Assembly: GCF_008831285.2 (NCBI RefSeq)
Contig: NC_045144.1
Span: forward strand, 1,302,001 to 1,366,000
Source of the DNA: Nymphaea colorata
Taxonomy: Eukaryota > Streptophyta > Magnoliopsida > Nymphaeales > Nymphaeaceae
Length of the DNA: 64,000 bases
Direction: 5' to 3'
The position numbers were made by a program, and so were the translations under genes. Shown here piece after piece: positions 50,730 through 62,772 of the stretch. Each line of letters opens with the position of its first letter. Positions within the stretch are counted from its first letter, which is position 1. The notes under the pieces are model-generated. The model saw only the letters and a list, made by a program, of their open reading frames with translations. It had not been told where the DNA came from and ran no database searches.

Positions 50730-53587
50730 ATAAACATCCTTCAATGATAATTGGGCAGAGTAATCAAACATGGATCTTTCTTTAGGTGAGAGAAATGGGG
50801 GGGGGGTGTTCATATCCACCCAAAACCGAATTCTCCTTTCACCTATATACCATTGACTGAAGTTGCAAACAGCTTTGCAAATGTGCATCATTCTATTGAA
50901 AAATCATGAGCAGTGAGCCTTAGACCTTAAGGTGCATAAACTATGAAAATGAAGGTTCTAACTCAAAACCAATGACAATTATCATTTGAAATCGAAATTC
51001 AAATTTATGGTCTGGACTTAGAACACCAGGTGGAACTCACATGTAGGCCCTAGCTGGCCTACATGTGCAAGGGTGGCCCACCCAAGGCGGGGTGTTGGGG
51101 GGGGGGGGGGGGGCTACTTTCATTAAAATCAATTAAAAAGGGTTCCTTTTGACCTAAGAGATTAAAATAATTGAAAAATCTAAAAAAATAAGAAAGCAAA
51201 ACTAACATGAAAAATGGGAAGATTTGAATAATCAAGACACGCTTTAAAGAGCCCAGCATGCATTGACCTCATTTACACGTCATAATGAGCATGTCTCAAA
51301 CCCACTTAATTTCAAGTGTGTTTGAACCAGGCTCACTGTGATGTGCTGCCCCATCTACTAGTTTGTGTCAAACATGAACCCAGTCAAACAGGCCAGGTTT
51401 GTACCCATTGACCAATCCAGTTACAGGACGTAATTAATCCTTGACTGAACCAACAATGCCTTGACTAGGCTCAGTTGAAGCTCATTTCAAAATTTAACAT
51501 AGTTAAAACATAATTAAATGTTTTTGAGTATCAAATGCTATTAGACTTGTCAAATTTGTGGAAGTTAAAACATAAATGGGATGTCGATCATGGTCAAACC
51601 ATACAGTCAATTCAATTTTGGAACAAAATTGCCATTCTCAGTCCAATTCAATCAATAAAATTCTAAATTAGGGTTTTATACAATTCAATTATGTAATTGA
51701 ACTCATAAATTGTCTGAGCCAAGTATGCAATTGAACAATATAGATTCGAGGGTTTTGATCAAGTCAACCCCATTTTCAATCAAATTTTGGACAAAAAAGT
51801 CCTTTCCAATTTAATTTAACACAATGGCTTTTAAATCTGTGTAAGTTAAGTTTGATTATTGAATTTATAGATGGAAAAATCTATAACTCAGTATAATTTA
51901 AAATTAGACCACTAGGTCAAAACCCCAATGAGCTCAAGTCAAACCGAACACACTCAAGAGAGAGATTGTTTGAAGTGAAAATCAAAGGGTATTCTTGCAA
52001 AAATTGAATTTTAATTTGAAGCTAGGTACAAAACCTAAGTTTTAAAATGAGATTATCCACTATAGCCACAACTCTTTTTTTTTCTTCCTTTATAAGGGGG
52101 AACACAATTTGCTTTGGAACAAAATATATATAGTTTCATGTAAGTAGAGGGATTCCACCAAGTCTAAGCAAGCCTCACAATCCAGTCATATCATTGCATT
52201 TGGAATATATATATATATATATATATTGTGTCACTGAAAACCGTAGCTTAAGGTACATTTATAACAACCACTTGCTTGCGAATGCTTGCCTGTAGAAAAC
52301 AAGGCGATGCGCTATGGGATCAAATTCGCTTTCCGTGGTGCACTGGTCGTGTCATCGAAGTTCATCGAGAAACATCTATCCAGTCGAGAAGGAATATATA
52401 GCATATTTAAAGCACCAATAACACTAATCCCTATAAAGTGCATGGCACCATTAAATTTGGTTCAATCTTCGGACAATGAAGGAGAAATGCATTATATGGG
52501 TGCAGTGCGACATCACGTGCATATCTTCATAAGCAGGTGTGTGTGTGTGAGACAATTTTAATGTGTGCAACAAGGAAAACTTAGATCAATATTGTTAAAA
52601 GCAATGAGGCGGGAGTAAGCCTTGAGGCAGTAGAACATACGTCGTAGGATATTATAGTGAAATATATGTATTGTTTATAAAAGACAACTGATAATTTTGC
52701 ATATTTTTTTGTTTATATGTAAACCATGTTTCTAGTGCTGTGAAAGTATGGCGGCTAGCTGTATCGCATATTAGTGACATATTATTGAAAAGAGGTTTCA
52801 TCTACATGCAAAATATGTATTGTGGCTTGGGCCGATGGAATTAGGGTGGTTTTCAAGATCGCGATGGAATTTGGTTTACAAATTACAGATTGGTGTGTGA
52901 TGGTGGGCACCAAGTGCTAAGGAGTTGTTTATGATATCTTTCGTAGAATTTATTTTTATTTGGAAAAATAAAAATTGAAATTTCGTAAAAGTAAAATAAA
53001 TGATAAAATTAATAAAAAAACACTAAAACAAGATAAAATGATCCAAATAATGTTTTGACGATGATTAAAATGATGATAAAAAACCTTTTCTAATTTTAAA
53101 TTTGAATTCATGATGACATGCAAGTAAAAAAGGAGAAAACAAGAAAACATGAACAAAATGCAATAACAACCCCACAAATATATTTTCAGTAACAAAACAA
53201 AATTTGCACATTTTTCTTTTTATTTTTTAAAATTCCGCAATTATATGTAACAATGGTTTGAACTTCAAAATATCATCGAAAGTGTTGTTCACATGTCATC
53301 ATTTCACCTATGTCACAATGTGTTGTGCGAAGTGGTATAACAACTCACTTTCACCTTTGTTACAACGTGTAATGTGAAACGGTCTAATAATCATCATTTG
53401 CACCTCTGTCACAATGTGTTGCGAGAAATTGTTTAATAATCAGCTTATGGAGACGCTTAACACAGAGCGAACACTTTTTCTCTCCCTCCATCGGACTTTC
53501 TTACCTCCTTTCATTTTTCTTCTTTCTTTTTCTTCCGTTTTCTTCCACCGACAAATCGATTGGCGTTCACAAATATACTGTATATAC

Positions 53588-53665
<78 letters not shown>

Positions 53666-54135
53666 CTTAAATCTTGTAGATCACTTATATATATCTAAGA
53701 ATAAATATTTAATATTTCTATTTAAAAATAAAAAACTTTTAAAAGGCTGGTATGGGCAATAATGTGCCTACACCACTAGAAGAGAGCGAGACATAGCTGT
53801 CCATCCCAATATCTTCATGATGTATAAAAGTTACGTTGCTTTTAGAAAAAAAAAAAGTAAGCGTTCACAACATTTTCGAAAATGTATGACCCATTTATGA
53901 AATTAACACCAATTTTATGGACGTAAACTTGGTTCCGGGTCCATATAACTGGAGCCATTTCCTCCTCGTTCAAGTTTTCCCCTGGATCTCTACGATACAA
54001 ATTACACACGCCGTTCCTCCACAATGATAAAATAGAGAACACAAAACAGAAGGAGAATGTGACCAAGCGACGAGATTTCTTCAACTCGAAGCTTCCAAGG
54101 CGCCTTTCGCCAACACTCCCTCCTTCTGCCGACTA
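50730..54135. other. AT-rich non-coding flank between satellite and MITE (right copy)
   Basis: Reverse complement of 12148-15555. It contains the 17-G tract (51097-51113), a (TA)n run near 52206-52226, a (GT)n run near 52537-52549 and the long (AT)n run at 53592-53664. No gene supported. Confidence 0.6.
53592..53664. repeat. (AT)n microsatellite (right copy)
   Basis: About 73 bases of uninterrupted AT. Confidence 0.95.
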
Positions 54136-54143
54136 CCAAGAAG

Positions 54144-54532
54144 TAAGGGTGGGCACCGGGCCGGGCCACCGCCGGGTACCCGGTACCCGGCCCGCCTCGG
54201 GCCCGGGCCCGGGCCTGGAAAAAGTTGGCTGGGTCGGGCCGGGAAAAACTGTTAACGGGGTCCGGGCCTGATATGCCGGCCCGAGTCAGCCTCGGCCTGA
54301 CCCGTTAAAAATTAAAATATATTTTTTTAATTTTAATATTATATATTTATCATTAATAAATACTATTTTACTTAAAAAAATATTTTATAAATTTAAAATA
54401 ATATTATTTTAATCCGGCCCCGGCCGACCGGTTAAATATCCGGGCCGGGCCTGGGCCCGACCCAGCGGCCCGTCGGGCCGTTCCGAAGGTTCTTTATCGG
54501 GCCGGGCCGGGCCGGCCCGATGCCCACCCTTA
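54144..54532. mobile_element. hAT-type MITE (right copy)
   Basis: Same element as at 11747-12139, 389 bp here. Terminal repeats TAAGGGTGGGCACCGGGCCG and its complement, with 8-bp target-site duplication CCAAGAAG at 54136-54143 and 54533-54540. The few indels against the left copy lie mainly in G/C runs. Because both copies share the same insertion site, the MITE predates the duplication or haplotype split. Confidence 0.88.
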
Positions 54533-54736
54533 CCAAGAAGCCCTCAGATTATTCGCCACGGTGCAGGAGAAGGCACGTGACTAGTTGCCCAGTCGGTCGT
54601 TCGTCGTCGCTACTGGCGATTTCTTCATGGGCCTCGCGTCCTCGCTCCTGAGGACGCGGCGTTCGGGCGGAGGTTCCGTCCTGGTGAGTTCCGAGGAGGG
54701 TGATCGAGTTGGTGTGGCTGCCATGATCGTCGGTGA

Positions 54737-55416
54737 GGCGGAGTCCGCCGTCTTCTGGGGCAGAGGGAGAAGGACGTCGAAGCGGAGAGGGAGCGGTCGA
54801 AGATTACGAGCCCCGGCTTCAGCTTCTCCGCTGCGGGGCTTTCGTTTCCTTACCATCTCGGCGTCGCGCAGATTGTCCTGGAGAAGGGGTACATTCGGGT
54901 AATGAAGAGGGAAAGAGTTTATCGCTCTGTGTTGCTTTTGTCGTGTGCAACTGCAATTGGATTATATCTGTGATCTTGATGCCGTGATTCTCTGTGTTCT
55001 GACTCATGCTTAGACCCAACCGTGTGCTTTTCTGATTGCCTAGCAATTTGATACTTTGGTGAGAACGTCAAAATTTTAGCCGTTTTCAAGGAAAAGCACC
55101 CATTGTAAATGGGAATTCCGCCTAGTTTTATCTTCGTAGGTCTGAATTTCTTTCGGATCTTCGACAAATTGAGTGCTGACGGATTTCTTGGTCGGATGAT
55201 TTGTTGAGAACAAATTCCGCATAAGTTCTCGGAAGTGCTTGCTTCGATTAAATAATGAACTTCTTTCTTTCTTTTTTTTTCTTCCCCCTCCATAATCCGA
55301 TCTTGTCTCAACTAGGGTTATCTCTGCAGGAGAACACTCTGTTAGCTGGTTCATCTTTCGGGGCTATAGTGTGTGCAGTTATTGTATCCGGAAACACCAT
55401 GGAGGACGCTCTGCAA
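54737..55416 (+). pseudogene. Patatin-like phospholipase fragment, first two exons (right copy)
   Basis: Exon 1 ends at 54898 (KGYIR, donor GTAATG); exon 2 starts at 55330 after CTCTGCAG and encodes ENTLLAGSSFGAIVCAVIVS in phase. GSSFG holds the nucleophile Ser. An in-frame stop at 54734-54736 precedes the exon 1 frame, and no ATG follows before the conserved part, so no start can be assigned. The sequence upstream (54540-54736) is GC-rich, like a 5' UTR or transit-peptide region. The homology ends near 55416, after MEDALQ. It lies first in the series patatin, phosphate carrier, phosphofructokinase, all on this strand. Confidence 0.8.
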
Positions 55417-55612
55417 TCCACCTTTGGCACTAATGGGAAACCAGGGACAGGGAGGGTCCAAAAATGGGAAACAAATAAGAAGAATAAAGGGGCTAATCAG
55501 ACAGCCACTTCGTCAGGAGGAAAGCAATGACGAATGTGGAGGCGAAGAAGATGATGAAGAGCTAGTAGAGAAAATCACCTCCCTTTTTCGGAGGCTAGGG
55601 CATCCAAGCAAG
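55417..55612 (+). pseudogene. Unrecognised acidic exon fused to the patatin-like exon (right copy)
   Basis: Mirror of 10667-10862. The exon continues directly from the patatin part and ends at a donor (AAG|GTATTT, 55612/55613). One frame gives GGEEDDEELVEKITSLFRRL. The source gene was not recognised. Confidence 0.45.
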
Positions 55613-56724
55613 GTATTTCGTTCATGTTTCGCCCGTCTCCTTCTCCTGTAGTTCTCTTCTTTGCGTGAATTGGTGTGGATCGGTCGACAGTCAATCGTTT
55701 CCTCTTCCTCTGCCGAGGAGGACGGTTGAGAAAAAAGTTTTTTTGTTTTTTTTTCTCTAAAATTTATTCAGTGGTGAGGTCGATCCGGTAGATATTTCTA
55801 GGGTTCTCTTTGCGAACGGGCTGTTTGTCGTGAAAATTGGGGATTTTTTGATTTTCTGGATTCGGTGGTCGGCTATTTGTATTCTATGATCAACATAGTT
55901 TTTTTTATCTACTTTCTTTGAGAATGCCTGAATTTTGTTTGTTGATTTGGATGTGATCGGTTTATGGTGGAGGAAGTGCAGAATGATGGCTGTGAGAATG
56001 CCTGGATTTCACAAATTTTGCACTACAAATGATGTTCTTGCTTTCTTCCTCTGTTGCAAATGTTGTGTACAATTATGCTGTTTCTTCTTCTTCTTCTTCT
56101 TCTTCTTCTTCTTCTTGCTCTTTCTTCCCTTCTTCCCCTTGTCTTATGTTCCCTCTTCTCTGTACACAGTGATCCCCACAGGCCACAGCGCTGATGCCAC
56201 TGGAGGTATTAGACAAACCTGGGGCTTTATTTATGTTGAACAGCACGCTTTTGATTTCCATATTCGTTTTAATCTTTTGCCATACTCGTTTCCAGAAAAA
56301 AATGTGGAGGTGTCTTGAGCTTGTTTACAGAGAGAGATTTGATGCGATGTGTAAATGCTTATCTTGAGCCTTAACTACCCTTTTCCCTGTGTTTCCTCAT
56401 CATTTCCACCATTTCCATCAACGAAGAAATTTCTTTCCAGAAAAATATTTCCAACTTAACAAACACAAGCTGGTTTGAAAATATGGAATTTTATTTCTTA
56501 TTCCTCAATTCCAGAAATTTATTTCTGGAATTTTTTTTCCGTTTCATATTTCCAGCCATCAAACGGCCCCCAGAAGAACAGTTCAGCTTAAAAAAAAAAA
56601 AATGCGAACTCATAAAATAATCGTAAAGCAAAGAAAGAGAATTTGCTTGAAACGTGTTTCATTTTGTGATATTTTTCTTTGTAGGTGAATCCAGCAAAAT
56701 ACAATAGCATTTTTCTGATTTTAG
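55613..56724. other. Non-coding stretch with TTC microsatellite and palindrome (right copy)
   Basis: Mirror of 9537-10666. It contains (TTC)n at about 56082-56116 and the 26-bp palindrome at 56507-56532. No gene seen; the open frame at 55935-56318 is driven by the TTC run. Confidence 0.6.
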
Positions 56725-57231
56725 TGTATTATGGAAGGAGCAAGGGGTTCTAGGACTTTGGAGAGGTTGGGCTGGGAAGTTATATGGATATGGGCCTTGC
56801 ACAAGGAGGTTGTAAGTTTGGCCTTTATGAATACTTCAAGAAGACGTATGCTGATGCGTTTGGGCTAAATGTCGCAGGGAGGCGGAGAGCTTGGATTTAT
56901 TTTTTGAGCAGTGCATCTGCTCAAGTGATTGCAGATGTTGAGCAGTGATTGCAGATGTTGCCCTCTGTCCTTTTGAGGAAGTCAAAATTCGTGTGCAAAC
57001 TCAACCTAACTATGCTAAAGGATTGGTTGATGGCTTTCCAAAATTGTATGCAGCTGAAGGCCTGCCAGGGTAAGGAGGAGCTTCTTTGTTCATTGCTCGA
57101 AGTTATTTGTGTATATCTGAAGATGGTTTCAGACTTTGAGTTCATCTCTTTGATTCTAATTGCTAAATGCCTTTGTAACTGCAGCTTCTACAGGGTCTTG
57201 CTCCACTTTGGCACGGAATCTTCCATGTAAA
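56725..57231 (+). pseudogene. Mitochondrial phosphate carrier fragment (right copy)
   Basis: Exon 56725-57069 follows the acceptor CTGATTTTAG and contains YEYFKKTYADAFG, FLSSASAQVIADV and, after the 20-bp duplication, CPFEEVKIRVQTQPNYAKGL. A second exon begins at 57185 (FYR). In this copy two G runs are one base shorter than in the left copy (AGGGTC for AGGGGTC, TTTGGCAC for TTTGGGCAC), so GLAPLWARNLP is lost from the frame. N- and C-terminal carrier repeats are missing. Confidence 0.87.
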
Positions 57232-58438
57232 TAAACTCATTTTTTCTTTCCCTGAAAATTGGCCAAATAGAACTTTTGATTGCTGAAATTTCAAGGTTGA
57301 AGAGAGAGTAGAGAATGAAAAATTAGTTGGCCTATGACATGCAACATATTTCCATGACTTGTAGGCTATTTTATAGCTGAATATGACTTGTACCCTATTT
57401 TATAGCTGAATGGACAATCTCCCAGGTCCAAGTGGTTAGATGATCTAATATAAAAGAATGACCTGTGATTATTAGTGTTGACCCAATTACAGATGTCAAG
57501 TGGTTGGAGCTTGTGTCAAACTGATGTGATTCTGTTTCTAGCTTTGTATCTCTTTATATGGAACTGATATTTTTATCTCTATTACAATTGCCGGACCCCA
57601 AATGGATTGCTGCATCCTTGTGATCAAGATAATTTTTTTGATGTCTCACAATTGTGAGCTTTTTTCTTTCTTAAGATGAAGAAAAGAGCAAAATATCTTG
57701 ATTTAGGTTGCATTTGTCGTTTGGGTTTTTCTTTGTTCTTGTATGCTGTTTGGATGAAGAAAGTCTTTGCATGCTCCTGGAACTTTATAATCTGGCTTGT
57801 TTACTGAAGGCCTGTTAGCTTGGTTAAACATTGAATAGATGAGGTCTTGTTCATAAGTTCCTTTCTCATGTAGATAACAAGAAGCTATCTACGTTGCATG
57901 GTGTATTTATGTTGAATATTTTAATCTTGTTTGTGTATATCATTTCGCTTCTTCCTGCCTATGTTGAACGTTTGATTAGTATCTCTTGCAAATGCGAGAC
58001 GTTCGTTTCATGTCACCAACTAATCTTCCCATTTGCATGTGGAGAAAATTTTTCAGAAATTTGCTGCCACCTATTCGTTCTTGTTTTTGAAGAGTGCAAT
58101 AGATGTCTTGGTGATTGTGCTATATGAATGCATATTTTTCCACCTAATGGTAGTCCAAGAAAAGGTGCAGTATTTCAGTTGTTGGCATATGAAAAGATAA
58201 AATATACTATCAAACCTCATGCCATGTATAAACTATAACTACTAATTTACAATAAGATAGGGCAAGTTGTCATGATACCTGCAGGTATTTTCCTTTCTAA
58301 CCTAAATTCATCGTTTGGAATAAAACCTCTTGTCGCTGCGCTTATCTTTTCATGTTGCTTGGTCATGGAGTCACCGTAGTTTATTGCACCGCATTATGGT
58401 AACATGAATATTAAACTTCTGGACTTTCTTCCCTGCAG
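57232..58438. other. Non-coding stretch (right copy)
   Basis: Mirror of 7816-9027. No coding motif recognised; the earlier phosphofructokinase exons expected here are absent. The repeated motif ATTTTATAGCTGAAT occurs at about 57369 and 57397, a short local duplication. Confidence 0.5.
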
Positions 58439-60057
58439 GAGATTGAAAGGCGTGGTCTTAAAGTTTCAGTTGTCGGAATTCCAAAGACTATTGATAATGA
58501 GATTGCGGTAATATGCTTGCAACTTCGCATTGAAGCAGTCTTTATTCCATTGGAGATATCAGCCAAGTAGATCCTTATGCTACTTGGCTCTTGTGTGTCC
58601 TTTGTTTCAGGTTATCGACAAATCATTTGGTTTCTGATACTGCAGTTGAAGAGGCTCAAAGGGCTATTAACGCAGCGCATGTCTGAAGCTGAAAGTGGCG
58701 AAAATGGTGTGGGCCTTGTCAAGCTGAGGGGCTGGTATGCTGTTGGTTTATTCATGTTCAGGTTTTCTTTGAATTGAAGTGCGGTGTAGTTCATACAACT
58801 TGAACTCTAAGAGGTTCATAATTCACCTCACTGCCGCAACTCCACCGGGCCTTTTGGTGCAGTTTTTCCAAGATCAAATTGTTTTGTAGCTGTCAAATAG
58901 GAAGTTGGAGCCTTCTTTGAGATGTCTGAATTCTCTCCGTAAGAATGCAACCCCTCTTTTGAAGTGGCTTCAATTCATGAAATGAATTTCTCTATCTGAT
59001 TATTAATTCCGTCATACATTTGATGCTGCAGGATTTATTGCTATGTACTCTACGTTGGCTAGCAGAGATGTGGTATGCTTTAAATTTCTTAACATAATAA
59101 GTCTTGTGTCTTATGCACCAGTCGAATGTTGCCTGGTTGTTGACAAACTCCTCTTGCGATTCTATTTGGAAGGGCCGGGGGAGGACTCTTCGAATTCATA
59201 GAGCACAGACTCAGAGAGAATGGTCATATGGTTATTGTTATAGCAGAAGGTGGTGGGCAGAATCTTATTGAGGAGCACTTGTGCGACATGGAACACAAGG
59301 ATGCTTCGGGAAACAAGGTCCTTCTTGACGTTGGGCTGTGGCTTTCTCACAAGATCAAGGTATTACAACTGGAGGATAAGGCCTACGCAGAGTGCTTGTA
59401 AGTGACAATGTTGAATAGTCTTTGAGGTCCATAAAAAACTCGTCTTCCTTTGAATTGCAGGACCACTTTGCCAAGGAAAAGATTGTAATGAACCTCACAT
59501 ACATAGGTATGTGAGTAAAGCAACTTTGGATGCAAACAAAAGATTGATCTAGAAGACTAAATTTGAACGATGGCATTTGTCTGCAGATCCCACGTACATG
59601 ATTCGTGCCATTCCTAGCAATGCTTCAGACAACGTCTATTGCACGCTTCTCGTTCATAGTGCTGTCCATGGCGCCATGGCTGGATACTTGGGCTTCACTG
59701 TCGGTCCTGTTAATGGCAGGCATGCTTACCTATCTACGTAAGTTCCTCCGTGACTGAAAAACACCACGATTGTCTAATGTGTCAAATTTCCTTTTCGGTT
59801 TGAAATTTATTCGAATCTCATTTCTGGCTTTTATTGTCCTGATCTTGCAGCGTGTGACTGAGAAGCAGAATCAAGTCTGTATAACCGACCGTATGTGGGC
59901 GAGGTTGCTTTCCTCTGCGAACCAACCTACCTTCCTCAGCCCAGAGGACATTGAAGAAGCCAAGAGTAAGCGAGAGTCGAGCATTCAAGATCTACAAATG
60001 TTCTTGGCAGACGGGAAGGCCTTGAGTGAGGACGGCAATTTCTCGGCGACGTCATAA
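58439..60057 (+). pseudogene. ATP-dependent 6-phosphofructokinase, 3' part (right copy)
   Basis: Exons: 58439-58507, 58611-58734, 59032-59072, 59122-59359, 59461-59506, 59587-59737 and 59851-60057 (stop TAA 60055-60057), with consensus GT..AG introns. Conserved plant-type motifs include [51 protein letters not shown] and [10 protein letters not shown]. Frameshifts in exon 58611-58734 are shared with the left copy. In addition GGGCCGGGGGAGG here has one G fewer than the left copy, which breaks the FYLEGPGG frame. The N-terminal third of the protein is missing. It cannot encode an active enzyme as it stands. Confidence 0.9.
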
Positions 60058-60756
60058 TTCGGATCAAGAGATTTCGATAGTTTTGCGAACCAACCTAGCT
60101 CCCGCGAGCTCTCAATTATGTTAATTGAGAGTTTTTTATAAAATAATTTCATTAAAGTGTCTTACTTTGTGAAAACTCCTTCGCAAATCATAGGAGTCCA
60201 CGCACGTTTTAGCTTGAACTTGAAGTACCAGCTAACATTCAAGGAAACGTATTAAAGTTGCAGCCTTTTAATGATTACCATTACAAAGATCGTGAGCCAA
60301 TGGGAGCCAGTTTTCGTTTGCCCGCTGATTGAACTTTAATCCATTTCAGATATCGGTGATCGCGTCTCTCATGGCAACTCAAAATTAAAGATATTTGGCA
60401 GTTTCTCATATTTTGCAGAATGTTAAAAAAAAAAAGTTACGATCAAGGGGAAGCAAACTGTGTCTGTATTAGTCCGTTCATTCAGAAGAAAGCTATCGAG
60501 TGCAGGATGGTACGGAAGAAACCGGGTTGAATATGGATCGGCCAAGTACAGTAAGAATGGTTGAATTCATTTAATAAATGGTAAATGTGAGGCTCCTCCA
60601 TAACATCCGATCCATTTGTATCCATAAATTTTATGAACATCGCACCAAAATAAAGCAAATGGTGAAGCCCTTTCATAACATTGGCCCATTTGCAACCTTA
60701 GTTGTTATGTACAACACTGCACCAAAGGCGTCGAGGGAAGTTGTGCAAAGGAGGAC
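60058..60756. other. Non-coding stretch between phosphofructokinase and RadA fragments (right copy)
   Basis: Mirror of 5495-6195, with the CTCTCAATTA/TAATTGAGAG hairpin at 60109-60131. No gene seen. Confidence 0.5.
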
Positions 60757-60978
60757 TTAATCTGTCCGAAATACTTTGTTCAGAACCTCTTTCAGATTGC
60801 TACAAGTCACTGTGGTTATCCCGCTTGTGTCAATGGCTTGAACGACTTCTCTGCCACTTTTAGAATAACGCACTTTGTCAATGGCTTTGAACGACTTCTC
60901 TGCCACTTTTGGAATATACGCAATTCTTAAATTGCGCAACTTAATAAGTTCGTTAAGCCTCTTATCCATTCTTGCAAC
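60757..60978 (-). pseudogene. RadA/Sms-like protein, last exon (right copy)
   Basis: On the minus strand the exon starts at 60978 after ATATTTCAG and encodes VARMDKRLNELIKLRNLRIA, YIPKVAEKSFKAID, a duplicated out-of-frame segment, and CSNLKEVLNKVFRTD with stop TAA. The first copy of the duplicated part reads as true RadA sequence here (YIPKVAEKS), because this copy has GCGTATATTCC where the left has GCGTTATTCC. The preceding RadA exons seen at 4093-4375 would lie beyond the gap at 61412 and are not present on this side. Confidence 0.8.
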
Positions 60979-61411
60979 CTGAAATATCCAAATTGTCCTT
61001 GCATTATCAAGTAGCATGTGAGACATGGCTTAAAAGCTTGGTGTAGGCTGCTTGGACCTAAACGCCTAAATAAAAATATTTAGCTTAAACCCATAATCTG
61101 TAACATATCAAGCATGATGGTGTTTGCAATATTTGCTAGTATAGTATGTGGTATTGTAGTGTTTTATTATGAAATCCTTGTGTGAGTAGAGCTAGGGCTC
61201 TGTTGTTGTGCTACTCCTTTTTCTTGCTTAATGTGCTAATCTCATTATTCAAGAAGATAAATGATGTTGACAGCTCCGTGTGAGACATATCTTCTGACAG
61301 TAATAGCCTGCAGATATTGACTTCCATGGGTTTTCTAGGAGCAAAACTTCCTTTGAGGCCTGAAACTTGCTGTACAATCAGCTTTACCTTGTTAAAGCTT
61401 TGTCCAATGGC
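60979..61411. other. End of the right copy up to the gap
   Basis: Mirror of 4840-5272. No gene recognised. The homology to the left copy continues right up to the first N, so its true end is not visible. Confidence 0.6.
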
Positions 61412-61511
61412 NNNNNNNNNNNNNNNNNNNNNNNNNNNNNNNNNNNNNNNNNNNNNNNNNNNNNNNNNNNNNNNNNNNNNNNNNNNNNNNNNNNNNNNNN
61501 NNNNNNNNNNN
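61412..61511. other. Assembly gap of 100 N
   Basis: Exactly 100 N. It separates satellite-flank sequence from a gypsy element cut in its protease region. Confidence 0.99.
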
Positions 61512-62592
61512 CCGTTCACCATAATCTCAACGTACATGAGTTCCCTGGAAGGCGTCGTTGTGACCTTGGCTTTCTCTTCACGTGTAGTGAGTTGAGAAGC
61601 TGAAGTGCACCAATCCTCGATCCTTCCCCTTCTTGAGTCCTGCCTTCGGTGGCCCTCACAGCATTGGCCTATTCGGTGGGTCTCACCCATTTTTGGGCAG
61701 ACACGCGCATAGAGCCTTCCTCCGCAAACCCAACAAGTCACTTCTCTTGGTGGCCCATTGCTGTCCTTGCGAAAGAGGGGTTTTTGTCGGTGGGCTTCTG
61801 GGAAGACGATTCACTTCTGTTGTCTCGTCGTTCCTCCTCTTACCGTCGTGGTCGGACTCCTTCGTAGACTTGAAGGTATCTATGTAGCTTCTGCATTGGG
61901 TGCCTGCTCGAAGCTCTCAGGATTTGATCTCTCCACGTTGGCTTGGGCCCAAGATTGGAGCCCTATGATGAACCAGTTAAGTTTATCTTTTCTGGCATCG
62001 TAGGCACGTCCAACATGATCGTCTGATATGCCGAATGTAATGTTCAAGGCACCAGTCTGTTTCAGGTTTGCAACCAACCTATAGGCGTGCCTTTCAGCAT
62101 TCACGGGCATGAAGTGTCGCTTCAATTGTTTGCAGAAGTCGTCGAAGGTCTTGATTGTGCAGTCCCATTCTCGATGTCCAACATTTTGCGCCGCCACAAG
62201 CCACAGCGTCTCCCTCTAACAACATTGTTGGGGTCTTGATATTCAGATCTTCTTCTACGACGTTCTGCAGGTCCAGGTAGTAGTCGACTTGGAACAAAAG
62301 TTGTCTCTTGGCTACCACTGTACTTCACCTAACGTTGAACGTCGATCCTACTGGTCCTCCCTTGGCTACTACTAGCTGAGTTCGTATGTAGCAGTCTCTG
62401 ATTTGAAGCCCGAAGTTTAGCAACTTCGTCCAGCAAGGTCTTCTCCAAGTTAGAGAGTGATCGGTTCATGACCACTGACTCGTCCATCTGTTCCCGCATC
62501 AACTTCATCTCCTCCTTGAATCCCTCAAAGGTCTCGGTAGCATAGCCAAGGGCTTCCTCATGGGTGGCCACATCTGCGACCAACCTATTCAC
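61512..62592 (-). pseudogene. Ty3/gypsy gag and start of protease, frameshifted
   Basis: Read on the minus strand from 62592: an N-terminal helical part (EEMKLMREQMDES, NLEKTLLDEVAKLR), then gag capsid-like sequence in three frames, including FQVDYYLDLQNVVEEDLNIK, RKMLDIENGTAQ, KTFDDFCKQLKRHFMPVNAE and GLQSWAQANVERSNPESFEQ. Near 61690-61741 a degenerate zinc knuckle CWVCGGRLYARVC has lost the His of the usual CX2CX3HX4C form. It ends with LMYVEIMVN at 61512-61540, the sequence that normally leads into the aspartic protease, where the N gap cuts it. At least two frameshifts and a stop at 62329 show it is dead. These motifs are characteristic of plant gypsy gag. Confidence 0.85.
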
Positions 62593-62772
62593 CTTCCTTC
62601 CAGGTTTCCCTGGTCATGGGCTGGGCTCGTCTCTACTAGATGGGCCGGCTCCTCGCCGTTGGCACCTCATAGATTGTATTGGGATGCCATGGCGTCTTCC
62701 TCAACAACAGCAAGTTGGCGCGACAATCTACACCGACTCTCTGATCGCATCCCCAGATTGGGCAGAATTTGG

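Larger units (their letters stand above)
29213..61411 (-). repeat. Right copy of the large inverted repeat (piece between the two gaps)
   Basis: This piece of 32,199 bp is bounded on both sides by 100-N gaps. Its part 37173-61411 is collinear in reverse complement with 4840-29112. The part 29213-37172 reads about 8 kb deeper into the same satellite than the left copy does. Differences from the left copy are mostly single-base indels, with a few SNPs. Confidence 0.9.

Noticed and set aside
61211-61741. A 176-codon minus-strand open frame crossing the N gap
   Set aside because: The frame joins gypsy gag/protease sequence to unrelated satellite-flank sequence through 100 N; it exists only because N codons are not stops.
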